From assembly GCF_008364685.1 (NCBI RefSeq), contig NZ_VTTL01000019.1, positions 1 to 41,318 on the forward strand: a DNA stretch of 41,318 nt, written 5' to 3'. This document shows, piece after piece, positions 1 to 7,451 of this stretch. The translations under genes and the position numbers were made by a program. Numbering within the stretch: the first letter of the stretch is position 1; each line of letters opens with the position of its first letter. The DNA comes from Xanthobacter oligotrophicus. GTDB lineage: Bacteria; Pseudomonadota; Alphaproteobacteria; Rhizobiales; Xanthobacteraceae. Under the pieces are notes generated by a model. That model saw only the letters and a program-made list of their open reading frames with translations, searched no databases and was not told where the DNA came from.

Positions 1-333
1 GGTGAAGGGACCGATGGCCGCCGGGGTGAGGTCGATCACCTTCTTGCCGTCCTTCTGGAGCAGCGCATTGTTGGTGAGGTGGGCCTTGGCGGAGGTGGCG
101 TCGAACACCACGCCGATCTCGGCGTAATTGGGCAGGCGGCGCAGCCCCTCGATGCCCTCGTGGGTCACCGGCACGTTGAGGCGCGCCGCGCGGGCGAGGC
201 CGTCGGAATTGGGATCGATGCCCACCATGGCCCCCATCTCCAGGTGCCGCGACGTGCGCATGATCTTGATCATCAGGTCGGTGCCGATGTTGCCCGAGCC
301 GATGATGGCAGCTTTGATCCTGGGCGTGCTCAT
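1..333 (-). CDS. mhpF: Acetaldehyde dehydrogenase (acylating), N-terminal part
   Basis: This is the N-terminal 111 residues of a CoA-acylating acetaldehyde dehydrogenase; the rest lies beyond the left edge (family length is about 310 residues). The enzyme converts acetaldehyde from the 4-hydroxy-2-oxovalerate aldolase into acetyl-CoA, usually in a channelling complex with that aldolase. Visible are the N-terminal Rossmann motif GSGNIGTDL at residues 12-20 and the family segment VVFDATSA. The catalytic cysteine is outside the window. The start codon overlaps the mhpD stop as ATGA, so the two are translationally coupled. The aldolase gene mhpE would be expected next, to the left. Confidence 0.93.
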   Translation of the reverse strand, partial: MSTPRIKAAIIGSGNIGTDLMIKIMRTSRHLEMGAMVGIDPNSDGLARAARLNVPVTHEGIEGLRRLPNYAEIGVVFDATSAKAHLTNNALLQKDGKKVIDLTPAAIGPFT

Positions 334-1136
334 GCCTGCTTCTCCGAGGTGCCGAGGGTCCCGATGGAGACCTTGACCGAGCCGAGCCCGGCAATCCACG
401 CTTCCAGCACATCGCCCGGGGCGACGGGGACCATGGGGCCGAGGGCGCCGCTCAGGACCACGTCCCCGGCCTTGAGGGGCGTGCCGAGGCGGGCGCAGGT
501 GCGGGCAAGCCACAGCACCGCGGTGAGCGGATTGCCGAGGCAGGCCGCCCCGCCGCCGAACGACGCGGCAATAGCGTTGCGGTCGAGCACCATGCCGACG
601 CCAGCAAGGTCCACGTCGTCCAGCCGGCGGATGGGTCCGCCCACCACGTAGACGCCGCTGGAGGCATTGTCGGCGATGGTGTCGGAGATGCGGATATCCC
701 AGTTCTTCACCCGGCTGCCCACGATCTCTATGGCCGGGGCCACGTAGTCGATAGCTCGGCAGACCTCGGTGGGGGTGACGTCCGGCGCGGCGAGGTCCGA
801 CTTCAGGACGAAGGCGACTTCCGCCTCCGCCTTCGGTTGGAGCAGGCGGGCGAAGGGCACTTCCTCGCCGTCGCCATACTCCATGTCGGCGAACAGCACC
901 CCAAAGTCGGGCTGGTCGACGCCGAGCTGCTTCTGCACCGCCACAGAGGTGAGGCCGATCTTGCGGCCAACCAGGCGCCGGCCGCCCTCGACGGCACGGC
1001 GAGTGTTGAGAAACTGGACCTCATAGGCGGCCTTGAGGTCGAGGCCGATGAGGTCCCGCACCGGCTCGCAGGGCACGCCCGTGCGCGCCGCGTCGGACAG
1101 CCGGTCCGCCGCTTCGATGATCTGCTCTGCACTCAT
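330..1136 (-). CDS. mhpD: 2-Keto-4-pentenoate hydratase
   Basis: A 268-residue hydratase that adds water to 2-hydroxypenta-2,4-dienoate to give 4-hydroxy-2-oxovalerate, the step after ring cleavage and hydrolysis in meta-cleavage pathways. Length matches E. coli MhpD (about 269). The probable divalent-metal ligands are seen as an ExE pair at residues 104 and 106 in the PKAEAEVAF segment, plus Glu137 in PAIEIVGS. It lies between mhpC (6 bp upstream) and mhpF (4-bp overlap) on the same strand, so it is clearly part of the operon. Other hydratases of this fold (for example HpaH or the 2-hydroxyhexadienoate hydratases) are alternatives, but the neighbours favour MhpD. Confidence 0.92.
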   Translation of the reverse strand: MSAEQIIEAADRLSDAARTGVPCEPVRDLIGLDLKAAYEVQFLNTRRAVEGGRRLVGRKIGLTSVAVQKQLGVDQPDFGVLFADMEYGDGEEVPFARLLQPKAEAEVAFVLKSDLAAPDVTPTEVCRAIDYVAPAIEIVGSRVKNWDIRISDTIADNASSGVYVVGGPIRRLDDVDLAGVGMVLDRNAIAASFGGGAACLGNPLTAVLWLARTCARLGTPLKAGDVVLSGALGPMVPVAPGDVLEAWIAGLGSVKVSIGTLGTSEKQA

Positions 1137-1142
1137 CTGAAA

Positions 1143-2009
1143 TCACCTTGAAAGAAATTCGAGCACGAGGGCGTTGAACGCCTTCCAGTGCTCCCACTGG
1201 GCCCAATGCCCGCAATTGTTGAAGACGTGCAGTTCCGACTTCGGAATGCCGGCGATGAGGCGCAGGCCCACATCCATGGGCACGAAGCGGTCGTTGCGGC
1301 CCCAGATGACCAGCGTCGGCGCCGCGATCTCGCCGAGACGCGGGCCGAAATCGGGATATTGCTTGGGATTGGCCGCAAAGCTCGCGACGAAGTTGTCCAG
1401 ATGGTCCCGGCGCTTCAGCATATTGTCGAGCCGCGCCTGGAACAGGTCTTCGGTGAGATCGCCGGGATCGAAGACGAAGACATTCATCATCGCCTTCAGG
1501 TTTTCGATGGTGGGTGAGCGGTAAAGCCCATTGAGCAGCTTGATGCCTTCCGTCGGCATGGGCGTGAACGGGCTGACGCCGCCGGTGCCTCCACCCATGA
1601 GAACCAGCTTGCCCACCCGCTCGGGATGGTCGAGGGCGAAGGCCACCGCGCTGTGGCCACCCATGGAATTGCCGAGGATGTGGATGCGCCCGAGGCCGAG
1701 CGCATCGACGACGCCGGCGAGCACCCTTGCATTCAGGTTCGAGCGCGAGCCGGTGTTGACGATGGTGTCGCTCTTGCTCCAGCCGGGGCAATCCACGAGG
1801 AGCACCCGGAAGCCAGCCTCCACCAGCGGCGTGATGTTGCGGTTGAAGTTGGCCCAGCCCGAGGCGCCGGGGCCAGAGCCGTGCAGCATCACCACGGTCT
1901 CGCGGGCATCGCCGGGATCGCAGTCGTTGTAGTGGATGTTCAGCTCGCCCTCGCCTTCGCGGACACGGACGAAGCGGCTGGTTTCGGATTCGGTGAAGGG
2001 CTGGCTCAT
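1143..2009 (-). CDS. mhpC: Meta-cleavage product C-C hydrolase
   Basis: A 288-residue alpha/beta hydrolase that cleaves the carbon-carbon bond of the ring-fission product (2-hydroxy-6-oxononadienedioate in the mhp pathway), giving succinate and 2-hydroxypentadienoate. The catalytic triad is visible: Ser115 in GNSMGG, Asp240 in GRNDRFVP and His268 in CGHWAQWEH. The oxyanion-hole segment [10 protein letters not shown] lies near residue 43. From recollection, the whole protein can be aligned to E. coli MhpC almost without gaps, including the [11 protein letters not shown] and [12 protein letters not shown] segments. One base separates its start from the stop of the flavin reductase gene upstream. 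Confidence 0.95.
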   Translation of the reverse strand: MSQPFTESETSRFVRVREGEGELNIHYNDCDPGDARETVVMLHGSGPGASGWANFNRNITPLVEAGFRVLLVDCPGWSKSDTIVNTGSRSNLNARVLAGVVDALGLGRIHILGNSMGGHSAVAFALDHPERVGKLVLMGGGTGGVSPFTPMPTEGIKLLNGLYRSPTIENLKAMMNVFVFDPGDLTEDLFQARLDNMLKRRDHLDNFVASFAANPKQYPDFGPRLGEIAAPTLVIWGRNDRFVPMDVGLRLIAGIPKSELHVFNNCGHWAQWEHWKAFNALVLEFLSR

Positions 2010-2010
2010 C

Positions 2011-2571
2011 TCACGCTTCCAGGGGGCTGACGCGACAGAAGGCGCCGTTCACGTAGATCAGGGGTTCGCCGCCCGGCGGCTCGGAGGCGTGAAGTACCTC
2101 GCACAGCAGGGCATGATGGGTGCTCTCGTCGAACACCTTGACCACGCGGCAATCGAACGTGGCGAGCGCGCCCTCCAGCACGGGGGCTCCTGAGACGCGG
2201 GCGTGCCAGCTGCCGTGCTCGAAGCGGGCGGGGCCGAACACCCCCTCCACCATGCCGGCGAACACCTTGGCGAGGTGCGCCTGGCTGGCGGCGAGCACGT
2301 TGATGCACAAGGCCCCGCTGGCGAGGATGGAGTCGGCGGCGGCCACCTTCTTGTTGACCAGCACCACCATCCGGGGCGGATCGACGGTGACCGAGCACAC
2401 CGCCGTCGCGGTTAGCCCCACCGCGGTCTCGCCGTCGCGGCTGGTGATGATGGACACCCCCGATGCCAGGTGGCGCATGCCGGTGCGGTGGTCGTCCGCA
2501 CTGGCGGTCGGCAGATCGCGCAGGGCTTCGTTCGACGCCCAGTCGAGGCGCTGGTTGATGTTCTGTGTCAT
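2011..2571 (-). CDS. Flavin reductase of a two-component monooxygenase
   Basis: A 186-residue protein of the HpaC/HsaB-type flavin reductase family (flavin reductase-like FMN-binding domain). It uses NAD(P)H to make reduced flavin, which diffuses to the oxygenase encoded next to it. Family features include the segment [15 protein letters not shown], a [15 protein letters not shown]-type flavin-binding loop and the [11 protein letters not shown] segment. It sits 19 bp downstream of the oxygenase stop and 1 bp upstream of mhpC. A GGGAG ribosome site precedes the start. The pair has no counterpart in the E. coli mhp operon, which uses single-component MhpA. Confidence 0.9.
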   Translation of the reverse strand: MTQNINQRLDWASNEALRDLPTASADDHRTGMRHLASGVSIITSRDGETAVGLTATAVCSVTVDPPRMVVLVNKKVAAADSILASGALCINVLAASQAHLAKVFAGMVEGVFGPARFEHGSWHARVSGAPVLEGALATFDCRVVKVFDESTHHALLCEVLHASEPPGGEPLIYVNGAFCRVSPLEA

Positions 2572-2590
2572 TGGAGGGTCTCCCGGCTGC

Positions 2591-3784
2591 TCACGGCCGC
2601 ACGCCGAACGGGTTTGCCGCCGGCATGGGATTGCCGAGCATCTGCCCGCCGAGGAGATCGCCGATGTTGTCCTGGTTCTGGGTGATGTGGTTGGCCCCCA
2701 CGAGGATGTCGCGCAATTGGCGCTGCATGGGGTTGTTCAGCCAGACGCCGCGCGTCGATGTCTTCTTGAAGATCATATGGGCGGCATCGAAGCATTCGCC
2801 GCCCGTGAACTGGTTGGTGGCGAAGTGGCGCACGCGCACGTCGATGGGCACCAGCGCACCGCGCTCGGCAAAGCTCCAGGCCTCGTCGGTGTTGTGCAGG
2901 ATGCGGGCGGCCGCGCCCAGGATCTTGGCGGAGGCCTCGCCCAGCCGGCCCTTGATGAAGGGGTCGTTCACCGCCGCGCCGACGGCCTGGTTCAGGTTCT
3001 GCCGCGGTTTCATATGCTCGACATAGAGGTCCACCATGCCGCGGGCCATGCCGACGATGACCGAAGAAACCGCCGCATAGAACACGTAGAAGAACGGCAT
3101 CTTGTAGAGATTATCCACGTGGCCGTGGGTCTCCTCGCCGTAGGCGGCGATGACATGGCTGCGGTAGGCGGGAACGAAGGCTTCCTTCACCACCAGCTTC
3201 TTGCTGCCGGTGCCGGCAAGACCCACCACGAACCAGTCGTCAACGATCTCGAAATCGGCCTTCTGCACCCAGAAGGAGCGGAACACCTGCTCGCCATTCT
3301 CCGCCACGCGACCGCCGAGGAAGGCGCCACCCTCTGCATGGTCGCAGCCGCTGGACGTGAGCCACTCGCCCTTGAGGACATAACCGCCGTCTACCGCCGT
3401 CACGGTTCCGAACGGAGCATAGGATGACGACACCAGGCGGCTCGTGTCCTCGCCCCACAATTCGTCGCCGCAGCGCTGGTCGAGCAGGCCCACCTCGAAC
3501 GGATGGACACCGAGAACCATGACGTTCCAGGCGCTGGACGGGCAGCCGCGGGCAAGCTCCATCAGCACCTTGTTGAGCACGTTGGGGCTCATCTCGTAGC
3601 CGCCCCAGCGACGCGGCTGGAGGATGCGGAAGAAGCCGGCATCCTGGAACGCCTGGATGGTGGAGGGCGGCACCATCCGGGCCTTCTCGACCGCGTCGGC
3701 CTGCTCACGCAGCCAGGGCACCATGGCCTCGGCGCGTGCGACGATCTCGGCCTCCGTGGGCGTGCAACTCGATCTATCCAACAT
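2591..3784 (-). CDS. Flavin-dependent monooxygenase, oxygenase component (HsaA-like)
   Basis: A 397-residue protein of the acyl-CoA dehydrogenase fold, closest in style to HsaA-type phenol ring ortho-hydroxylases that use free reduced flavin from a partner reductase. Recognisable segments are RILQPRRWGGYEMSP, GCPSSAWNVMVLG, LTSSGCDHAEG and the C-terminal WLNNPMQRQLRDILVGANH, which is typical of this monooxygenase branch rather than true dehydrogenases. The start at 3784 (MLDRSS) has an AGGAG site 8 bases upstream; the longer frame to 3871 would overlap the end of mhpB. Inferred role: hydroxylate 3-(3-hydroxyphenyl)propionate or a similar phenol to the catechol cleaved by MhpB. The exact substrate is unknown. 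Confidence 0.88.
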   Translation of the reverse strand: MLDRSSCTPTEAEIVARAEAMVPWLREQADAVEKARMVPPSTIQAFQDAGFFRILQPRRWGGYEMSPNVLNKVLMELARGCPSSAWNVMVLGVHPFEVGLLDQRCGDELWGEDTSRLVSSSYAPFGTVTAVDGGYVLKGEWLTSSGCDHAEGGAFLGGRVAENGEQVFRSFWVQKADFEIVDDWFVVGLAGTGSKKLVVKEAFVPAYRSHVIAAYGEETHGHVDNLYKMPFFYVFYAAVSSVIVGMARGMVDLYVEHMKPRQNLNQAVGAAVNDPFIKGRLGEASAKILGAAARILHNTDEAWSFAERGALVPIDVRVRHFATNQFTGGECFDAAHMIFKKTSTRGVWLNNPMQRQLRDILVGANHITQNQDNIGDLLGGQMLGNPMPAANPFGVRP

Positions 3785-3828
3785 CTTGATTCTCCTGGCG
3801 TTCCTCGCTGGGCTTCGCATGCACGCCG

Positions 3829-4770
3829 TCAGCGTGGCTCGGCGCTCATGACGCCGTAGCCGGCGATCCATTCGTTGATCGGGCGGTAGTAGTCGCGCTG
3901 CGCGCTGTAGCCGCCCCGCGCCGCCGCAAGCGCCGCGAACGCCGCGACCCAGGTGCGGACCTCGTGGGTGGAGCGGCCGGCTTCCTTCGAGATCTCATCG
4001 ATGCTGAAGTCGTCCACGGCCGCGAGCCGGGCATCCAGCAAAAGGTCGATGAAGGCCTGATCCCACTCGGCATTGAGAGGGGTCTGCGCGGACAGGTCGG
4101 TACCGTAGATCTTGCCGGCGGCGACAGTGCGTGCCTGCCGGGCGGCGCGCGCTTCGGGGGTGGGATTGCGCCCGCAGATCAGGAATTCGCCGATGGCTTC
4201 GGGCGCCCCCTCCAAAAGCGGCACCGGAGGCTCGTGGGACAGCCCACCGGTGCCCAGCACCAGCACCCGCTTGTCGAGGGTGGCGATGAATTGCCCGACC
4301 ACTTCGCCGAGGCGGCGGATCCGCCGGTAGGGCGCGAAGGGCGGCGCCACCGAATTGATGATGATGGGGATCACCGGGTAGCGCGTGAGGCTGCCGGTGA
4401 GTTCCTCCAGCGTCTGGGTGCAGCCGTGATCCACTTGCAGGCGATGGGACAGGGAGATGTCCACGTCATGATCGAGTATGAAGCGCGCCAGATCGAGCGC
4501 CAGATCGCGCTCCACCGAGAGCGGGCCAGGCAAAGTCATGTAATCGCCGACCGACTCTGCCGCCGTCGCAATGACGAAGGGCGGCATGAGATCGTAAAAA
4601 AGACCATTATAGTGATCCGGCGCGAAGATCACGATCAGCTCCGGGTCGAACGCTTCCACATCGGCGCGGGCGCGGGCCAGCACCGCGTCGACTTCGGCGA
4701 TCACGTCCGGCGCGGGGTCGTTCAGGCCACGCAGAGGCGTGTGCGAAAGGCACTTGAGCTTGATGGTCAT
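3829..4770 (-). CDS. mhpB: Extradiol ring-cleavage dioxygenase, LigB type (2,3-dihydroxyphenylpropionate 1,2-dioxygenase)
   Basis: A 313-residue class III extradiol dioxygenase that opens a catechol ring next to the two hydroxyls using Fe(II) and O2. His115 (in QVDHGCTQ) and His179 (in GGLSHEPP) fall at the same positions as the catalytic histidines known for E. coli MhpB. The segments APDHYNGLFYDLMPPF and STHEVRTWVAAFAAL are strong family signatures. The start at 4770 has a GAGGGAG ribosome site; an upstream in-frame extension to 5055 runs through the promoter region and is rejected. It is the first gene of the operon. Substrate assignment rests on similarity to MhpB; related catechols are possible. 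Confidence 0.94.
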   Translation of the reverse strand: MTIKLKCLSHTPLRGLNDPAPDVIAEVDAVLARARADVEAFDPELIVIFAPDHYNGLFYDLMPPFVIATAAESVGDYMTLPGPLSVERDLALDLARFILDHDVDISLSHRLQVDHGCTQTLEELTGSLTRYPVIPIIINSVAPPFAPYRRIRRLGEVVGQFIATLDKRVLVLGTGGLSHEPPVPLLEGAPEAIGEFLICGRNPTPEARAARQARTVAAGKIYGTDLSAQTPLNAEWDQAFIDLLLDARLAAVDDFSIDEISKEAGRSTHEVRTWVAAFAALAAARGGYSAQRDYYRPINEWIAGYGVMSAEPR

Positions 4771-4862
4771 GATGGCTCCCTCGACCTTCGAAGCTTCAGG
4801 CCAACGGCAATGCGTGGCCCGCTCCTCCCTTCCCGGTCGCGTTCTTCGTTTTGAGCGGGTGT

Positions 4863-4892
4863 ACTTTAGGAGCGCCGAAGCAGAAGAAGGAA
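4863..4892 (-). promoter_or_regulatory. Candidate promoter of the mhp-type operon
   Basis: On the minus strand a TTCCTT hexamer (4892-4887) and a TAAAGT hexamer (4868-4863) are separated by 18 bases. Both are weak matches to sigma-70 elements, as expected for an activated promoter. The implied transcription start near 4856 would place the palindrome at 4909-4925 around position -61. That resembles the -58 location of the MhpR operator reported for the E. coli mhp promoter. Confidence 0.4.
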
Positions 4893-4908
4893 CACCAAAC
4901 CATTGCGG

Positions 4909-4925
4909 TGTGCACCCAGTGCACA
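4909..4925. promoter_or_regulatory. MhpR-type operator, 17-bp palindrome
   Basis: The sequence TGTGCACCCAGTGCACA has perfect 7-bp arms around a 3-bp centre. Read on the minus strand it matches 14 of 17 bases of the E. coli MhpR operator GGTGCACCTGGTGCACA (quoted from memory). It lies in the divergent region between mhpB and the IclR-type regulator, where an activator site is expected. Direct binding is inferred. Confidence 0.75.
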
Positions 4926-5104
4926 GCACTGATTCTAAATGATTTTTCGAGCGCCCCCGGAAACGCGGCTCCCCGCATGGCGGTGTCGGAATTGAGCAAT
5001 CGCCTGCGTTTCGCGCGCATTGGGTGACCGCGGCTAGTACCGCCCCCCGGTGCAAGTCGCCTCGATTTTTGCGTTATGCTGGCGAAAAATGGGAGCGGAA
5101 CATC

Positions 5105-5890
5105 ATGGCGGGGGAAAGCCCCTACAAGAGCGTGCGGGGGCTGAGCCGGGGGCTTGCGCTCCTCAACGTCCTCAACCGCATCGACGGCGGAGCCAACGTG
5201 GCGCGCCTCGCGGAGCAGACGAAGTTGCACCGCACCACGGTGCAACGTCTTCTGGAGACCTTGCAGGAAGAAGGCTATGTCCGGCGCAGCAAGTCCGATG
5301 ACCGATACTGCCTGAACCTTCGCGTGCGGGAACTCAGCGAAGGCTTTCGCGACGAGCACTGGATTTCCGCGCTCGCCTCGCCCCTTTTGGGGCAATTGCT
5401 CAAAGAGGTGGTCTGGCCGACGGACCTGTGCACTTTCGACGTGGATGCCATGGTGGTCCGCGAGACCACGCATCGCTTCAGCAAGCTCTCGTTTCACCGT
5501 TCCATGATCGGCCGGCGCCTGCCCATGCTCCAGACCGCGAGCGGCACGGCCTATCTGGCGTTCTGCCCACAGGAGGAGCGTGAGAGCATCATCGATTTCC
5601 TGGCCCGGCAACCGCGAATGGAATGCCGGCTGGCCCGTGACCGGCCGGCCCTGGATGATCTGCTGGCGCGCGTGGTCCAGCAGGGCTATGGCGCCAACCA
5701 CATGAACTGGACGGACGAGCCGAAGATGGCCGGGATCGCGCTTCCCATCCACGGCCGGCAAGGGCTTCTGGGCTGCCTGAGCGTCGTCTATGTCGCCTCG
5801 GCCATGACCACGGCGACGGCCGCGTCGCGCTATCTGGATTCTCTTCGCAGGACAGTGAAGTCAATCGAGCGAGAGGCAACAGATATTTGA
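5105..5890 (+). CDS. mhpR: IclR-family transcriptional regulator, MhpR-like
   Basis: A 261-residue IclR-family protein: an N-terminal winged helix-turn-helix (about residues 8-65, with the VRGLSRGLALLNVLN and LHRTTVQRLLETLQEEGYV segments) followed by an effector-binding domain ending near MAGIALPIHG and LGCLSVVYV. It diverges from the mhp operon and is very likely its aromatic-acid-responsive activator. The start at 5105 (MAGESPYKSVRG) follows a GGAG site; the longer frame from 5024 adds 27 residues that look unlike the family N-terminus. The operator at 4909-4925 lies about 180 bp upstream. Confidence 0.9.
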   Translation: MAGESPYKSVRGLSRGLALLNVLNRIDGGANVARLAEQTKLHRTTVQRLLETLQEEGYVRRSKSDDRYCLNLRVRELSEGFRDEHWISALASPLLGQLLKEVVWPTDLCTFDVDAMVVRETTHRFSKLSFHRSMIGRRLPMLQTASGTAYLAFCPQEERESIIDFLARQPRMECRLARDRPALDDLLARVVQQGYGANHMNWTDEPKMAGIALPIHGRQGLLGCLSVVYVASAMTTATAASRYLDSLRRTVKSIEREATDI

Positions 5891-6094
5891 ATTCTGTACC
5901 TATAAGGTAGTTCACGGGAAATATACGCGACCAGAAGCAGGCCCAGGGCGCCATTTGGATCTTTCATCGCCGCTGCGACGGCGCGGGTGACATCCCGGTT
6001 CCCCGATTTTGTGACCGCATTGGGCTTGTGACGACATCGGGAAAGCCAGCGCGAGGACGCCCCTCGATCCAGCACCACACCTTTCGAAATCCAA

Positions 6095-6123
6095 TTGCCA
6101 GACACTAGATAAACATCTAATAT
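6095..6123 (+). promoter_or_regulatory. Candidate promoter of the DUF6166-hydrolase unit
   Basis: TTGCCA (6095-6100) and TAATAT (6118-6123) are separated by 17 bases. The -10 hexamer lies inside the shared motif at 6114-6129. The same TTGCCA -35 hexamer occurs at the hydroxylase gene promoter (14994), which supports a common architecture. The remaining bases from 5891 to 6094 contain no gene I can support. Confidence 0.45.
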
Positions 6124-6129
6124 GTCAGT
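6114..6129 (+). promoter_or_regulatory. Shared 16-bp operator-like motif, copy 1
   Basis: CATCTAATATGTCAGT lies just upstream of the DUF6166 gene and covers its candidate -10 hexamer. It matches copy 2 (15011-15026, opposite strand) at 14 of 16 bases, copy 3 (13246-13261) at 13 and copy 4 (13084-13099, opposite strand) at 12. The GntR regulator at 7452 is the nearest candidate to bind it; this is inference. Confidence 0.6.
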
Positions 6130-6153
6130 TGTTGGAAATTAACGGATCCTGCC

Positions 6154-6450
6154 ATGAAGACATATCGTGGAGACAGAACCATCGATGGCGTATCGGTCAC
6201 GGTGGACGGGGCTCCCCTGCCGGAGCGTACCGATATCAGGGAGATAAGCCGCGACGGGTTCGAATGGACCTACGAGGGCGTCGCTCCGGCCCAGCTCGCG
6301 CTCGCCATCCTGGCCGATCATTTCGGTGCCGCCGGGCCCGCGCTGCAGCACTATGAGCGATTCATGCGCCAAGTGGTCGCCAATTTCGGCAATGAGTGGG
6401 AAATCACCAGCGCCGATATCGATACCGCCCTCACCGCCCGCGCGGCCTGA
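6154..6450 (+). CDS. DUF6166 family protein
   Basis: A 98-residue cytoplasmic protein that I assign to the DUF6166 family from its opening MKTYRGDRTIDGV, the VDGAPLPE segment, the DGFEWTYEG motif and the PAQLALAILADH helix. The family has no established function that I know of. It precedes the alpha/beta hydrolase gene by 8 bp on the same strand, so the two are probably co-transcribed from the promoter at 6095-6123. A conserved domain with no catalytic motif suggests a structural or accessory role, but nothing in the sequence fixes it. Confidence 0.8.
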   Translation: MKTYRGDRTIDGVSVTVDGAPLPERTDIREISRDGFEWTYEGVAPAQLALAILADHFGAAGPALQHYERFMRQVVANFGNEWEITSADIDTALTARAA

Positions 6451-6458
6451 GCCTCTTC

Positions 6459-7238
6459 ATGGCGGGCGTCTCCACGGCGTTCATCGCCACCCGCGCCGGT
6501 GCCATCGAATGCCTGCGCGCCAACCCGGAGGCCGATCCGGCGCGCGGGACCTTCGTGCTGCTGCACGGCATTCAGGGAACCGCGGCGGCCTGGGCCGAGG
6601 TGGCGGCCCATCTCGGTGGTGAACGCGCCATCTGGATGCCAAACCTGCGCGGACGCGGGCGCTCGCCCGTGCCGGACGAGCCGGGCGCCTATACCCTCGA
6701 TCATTTCGCGACCGACCTTCACGCCGTGATCGAGGCCGCCGCCGGCCCGGTAACGCTGGTGGGCTGGAGCATGGGCGTGCTGGTCTCGCTCACGTACCTC
6801 GACCTTTATGGCGCGGACAAGCTCGACGCTCTGGTGCTGGCGAGCGGCACGGCCCGGCCGGGCCACGATGCCGTGTGGTTTCATGCCGACACGGCGGATG
6901 CGGTCGCCGAGGAGGCACGGGAGCGGGCCGTGCGGCTGGCTCTGACCGCCTATGCCACGCCGACGGCGGTGGCCCGGGCCTGGGCGAGCGTGCGCGCGAC
7001 CGACCTGCGGGAGGCGCTTTCGCGTATCGCCCTGCCGACGCTGGTGATGCATGGTGAGCAGGACGACCAGTGCCCGCTCGCCCACGGCAGCCTCATCGCC
7101 GCGGGCATTCCCGACGCCGCGCTGGAAATCTGGCCCGCAGCGGGGCACAACCTGATGGCACATGATCCCGAACGCTTCGCGCAGAGCCTGCTGCGCCATT
7201 CTGTCCTCTCAAGCCCCGGCCGCATGAATGCGATTTAG
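6459..7238 (+). CDS. Alpha/beta hydrolase
   Basis: A 259-residue soluble alpha/beta hydrolase. The catalytic triad is visible: Ser104 in GWSMG, Asp202 (or Asp203) in GEQDDQCP and His230 in AAGHNLM; the oxyanion-hole HGIQGT lies at residues 36-41. A short cap region lies between the nucleophile and the acid. The start at 6459 (MAGVSTAFI) was chosen because the longer frame overlaps the DUF6166 gene and adds an arginine-rich leader. Substrate is unknown; lactone or ester hydrolysis in the pathway served by the neighbouring dehydrogenase and monooxygenases is possible. Confidence 0.85.
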   Translation: MAGVSTAFIATRAGAIECLRANPEADPARGTFVLLHGIQGTAAAWAEVAAHLGGERAIWMPNLRGRGRSPVPDEPGAYTLDHFATDLHAVIEAAAGPVTLVGWSMGVLVSLTYLDLYGADKLDALVLASGTARPGHDAVWFHADTADAVAEEARERAVRLALTAYATPTAVARAWASVRATDLREALSRIALPTLVMHGEQDDQCPLAHGSLIAAGIPDAALEIWPAAGHNLMAHDPERFAQSLLRHSVLSSPGRMNAI

Positions 7239-7338
7239 AGCGTTTTCGAGCGGAGTGGATACCGGTTCGCGTGAAAAAAACGCGTCAACACAAGAGTCTA
7301 GAGCGATTGCCGTGAGCCAAGGCGAGCGGAAAACGCTC
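7238..7338. repeat. Dispersed intergenic repeat with inverted ends
   Basis: The 101-bp segment starts with GAGCGTTTTCGAGC and ends with GAGCGGAAAACGCTC, so its ends are imperfect inverted copies. It includes a GGATACCGGTTCGCGTGAA block that I recognise as part of an intergenic repeat common in Hyphomicrobiales genomes. It follows the hydrolase stop directly and could act as a transcript end or stabilising hairpin. Confidence 0.6.
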
Positions 7339-7451
7339 CAGAAGAGGATCCCGGCTCGCGCGCTGAGCAATTCCATCAAAATGCGCTCTCGTGATATCCC
7401 AGCCCTTCGCCGTCGCCCGCCTCACGAGCGGCCCGTCCACCGGAGTTCCCC

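Noticed and set aside
2120-3427. 435-residue plus-strand frame opposite the monooxygenase genes
   Set aside because: Antisense to two well-supported genes and rich in His/Gly/Ala without domain motifs.
3785-3871. N-terminal 29-residue extension of the monooxygenase oxygenase gene
   Set aside because: It overlaps the end of mhpB, is arginine-rich and unlike the family, while the start at 3784 has a well-placed AGGAG.
4771-5055. Long N-terminal extension of mhpB
   Set aside because: It runs through the divergent promoter and operator, and the start at 4770 gives the length of E. coli MhpB with the catalytic histidines at matching positions.
4796-5761. 321-residue minus-strand frame opposite mhpR
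   Set aside because: It is antisense to a clear IclR gene, and the translation has no recognisable domain; typical shadow frame in GC-rich DNA.
5896-5910. Short palindrome TACCTATAAGGTA after mhpR as terminator
   Set aside because: Only 5-bp arms and no T-run; too weak to call.
5830-6105. 91-residue minus-strand frame after mhpR
   Set aside because: It overlaps the mhpR 3-prime end, lacks a good ribosome site and shows no recognised family, although it cannot be excluded fully.
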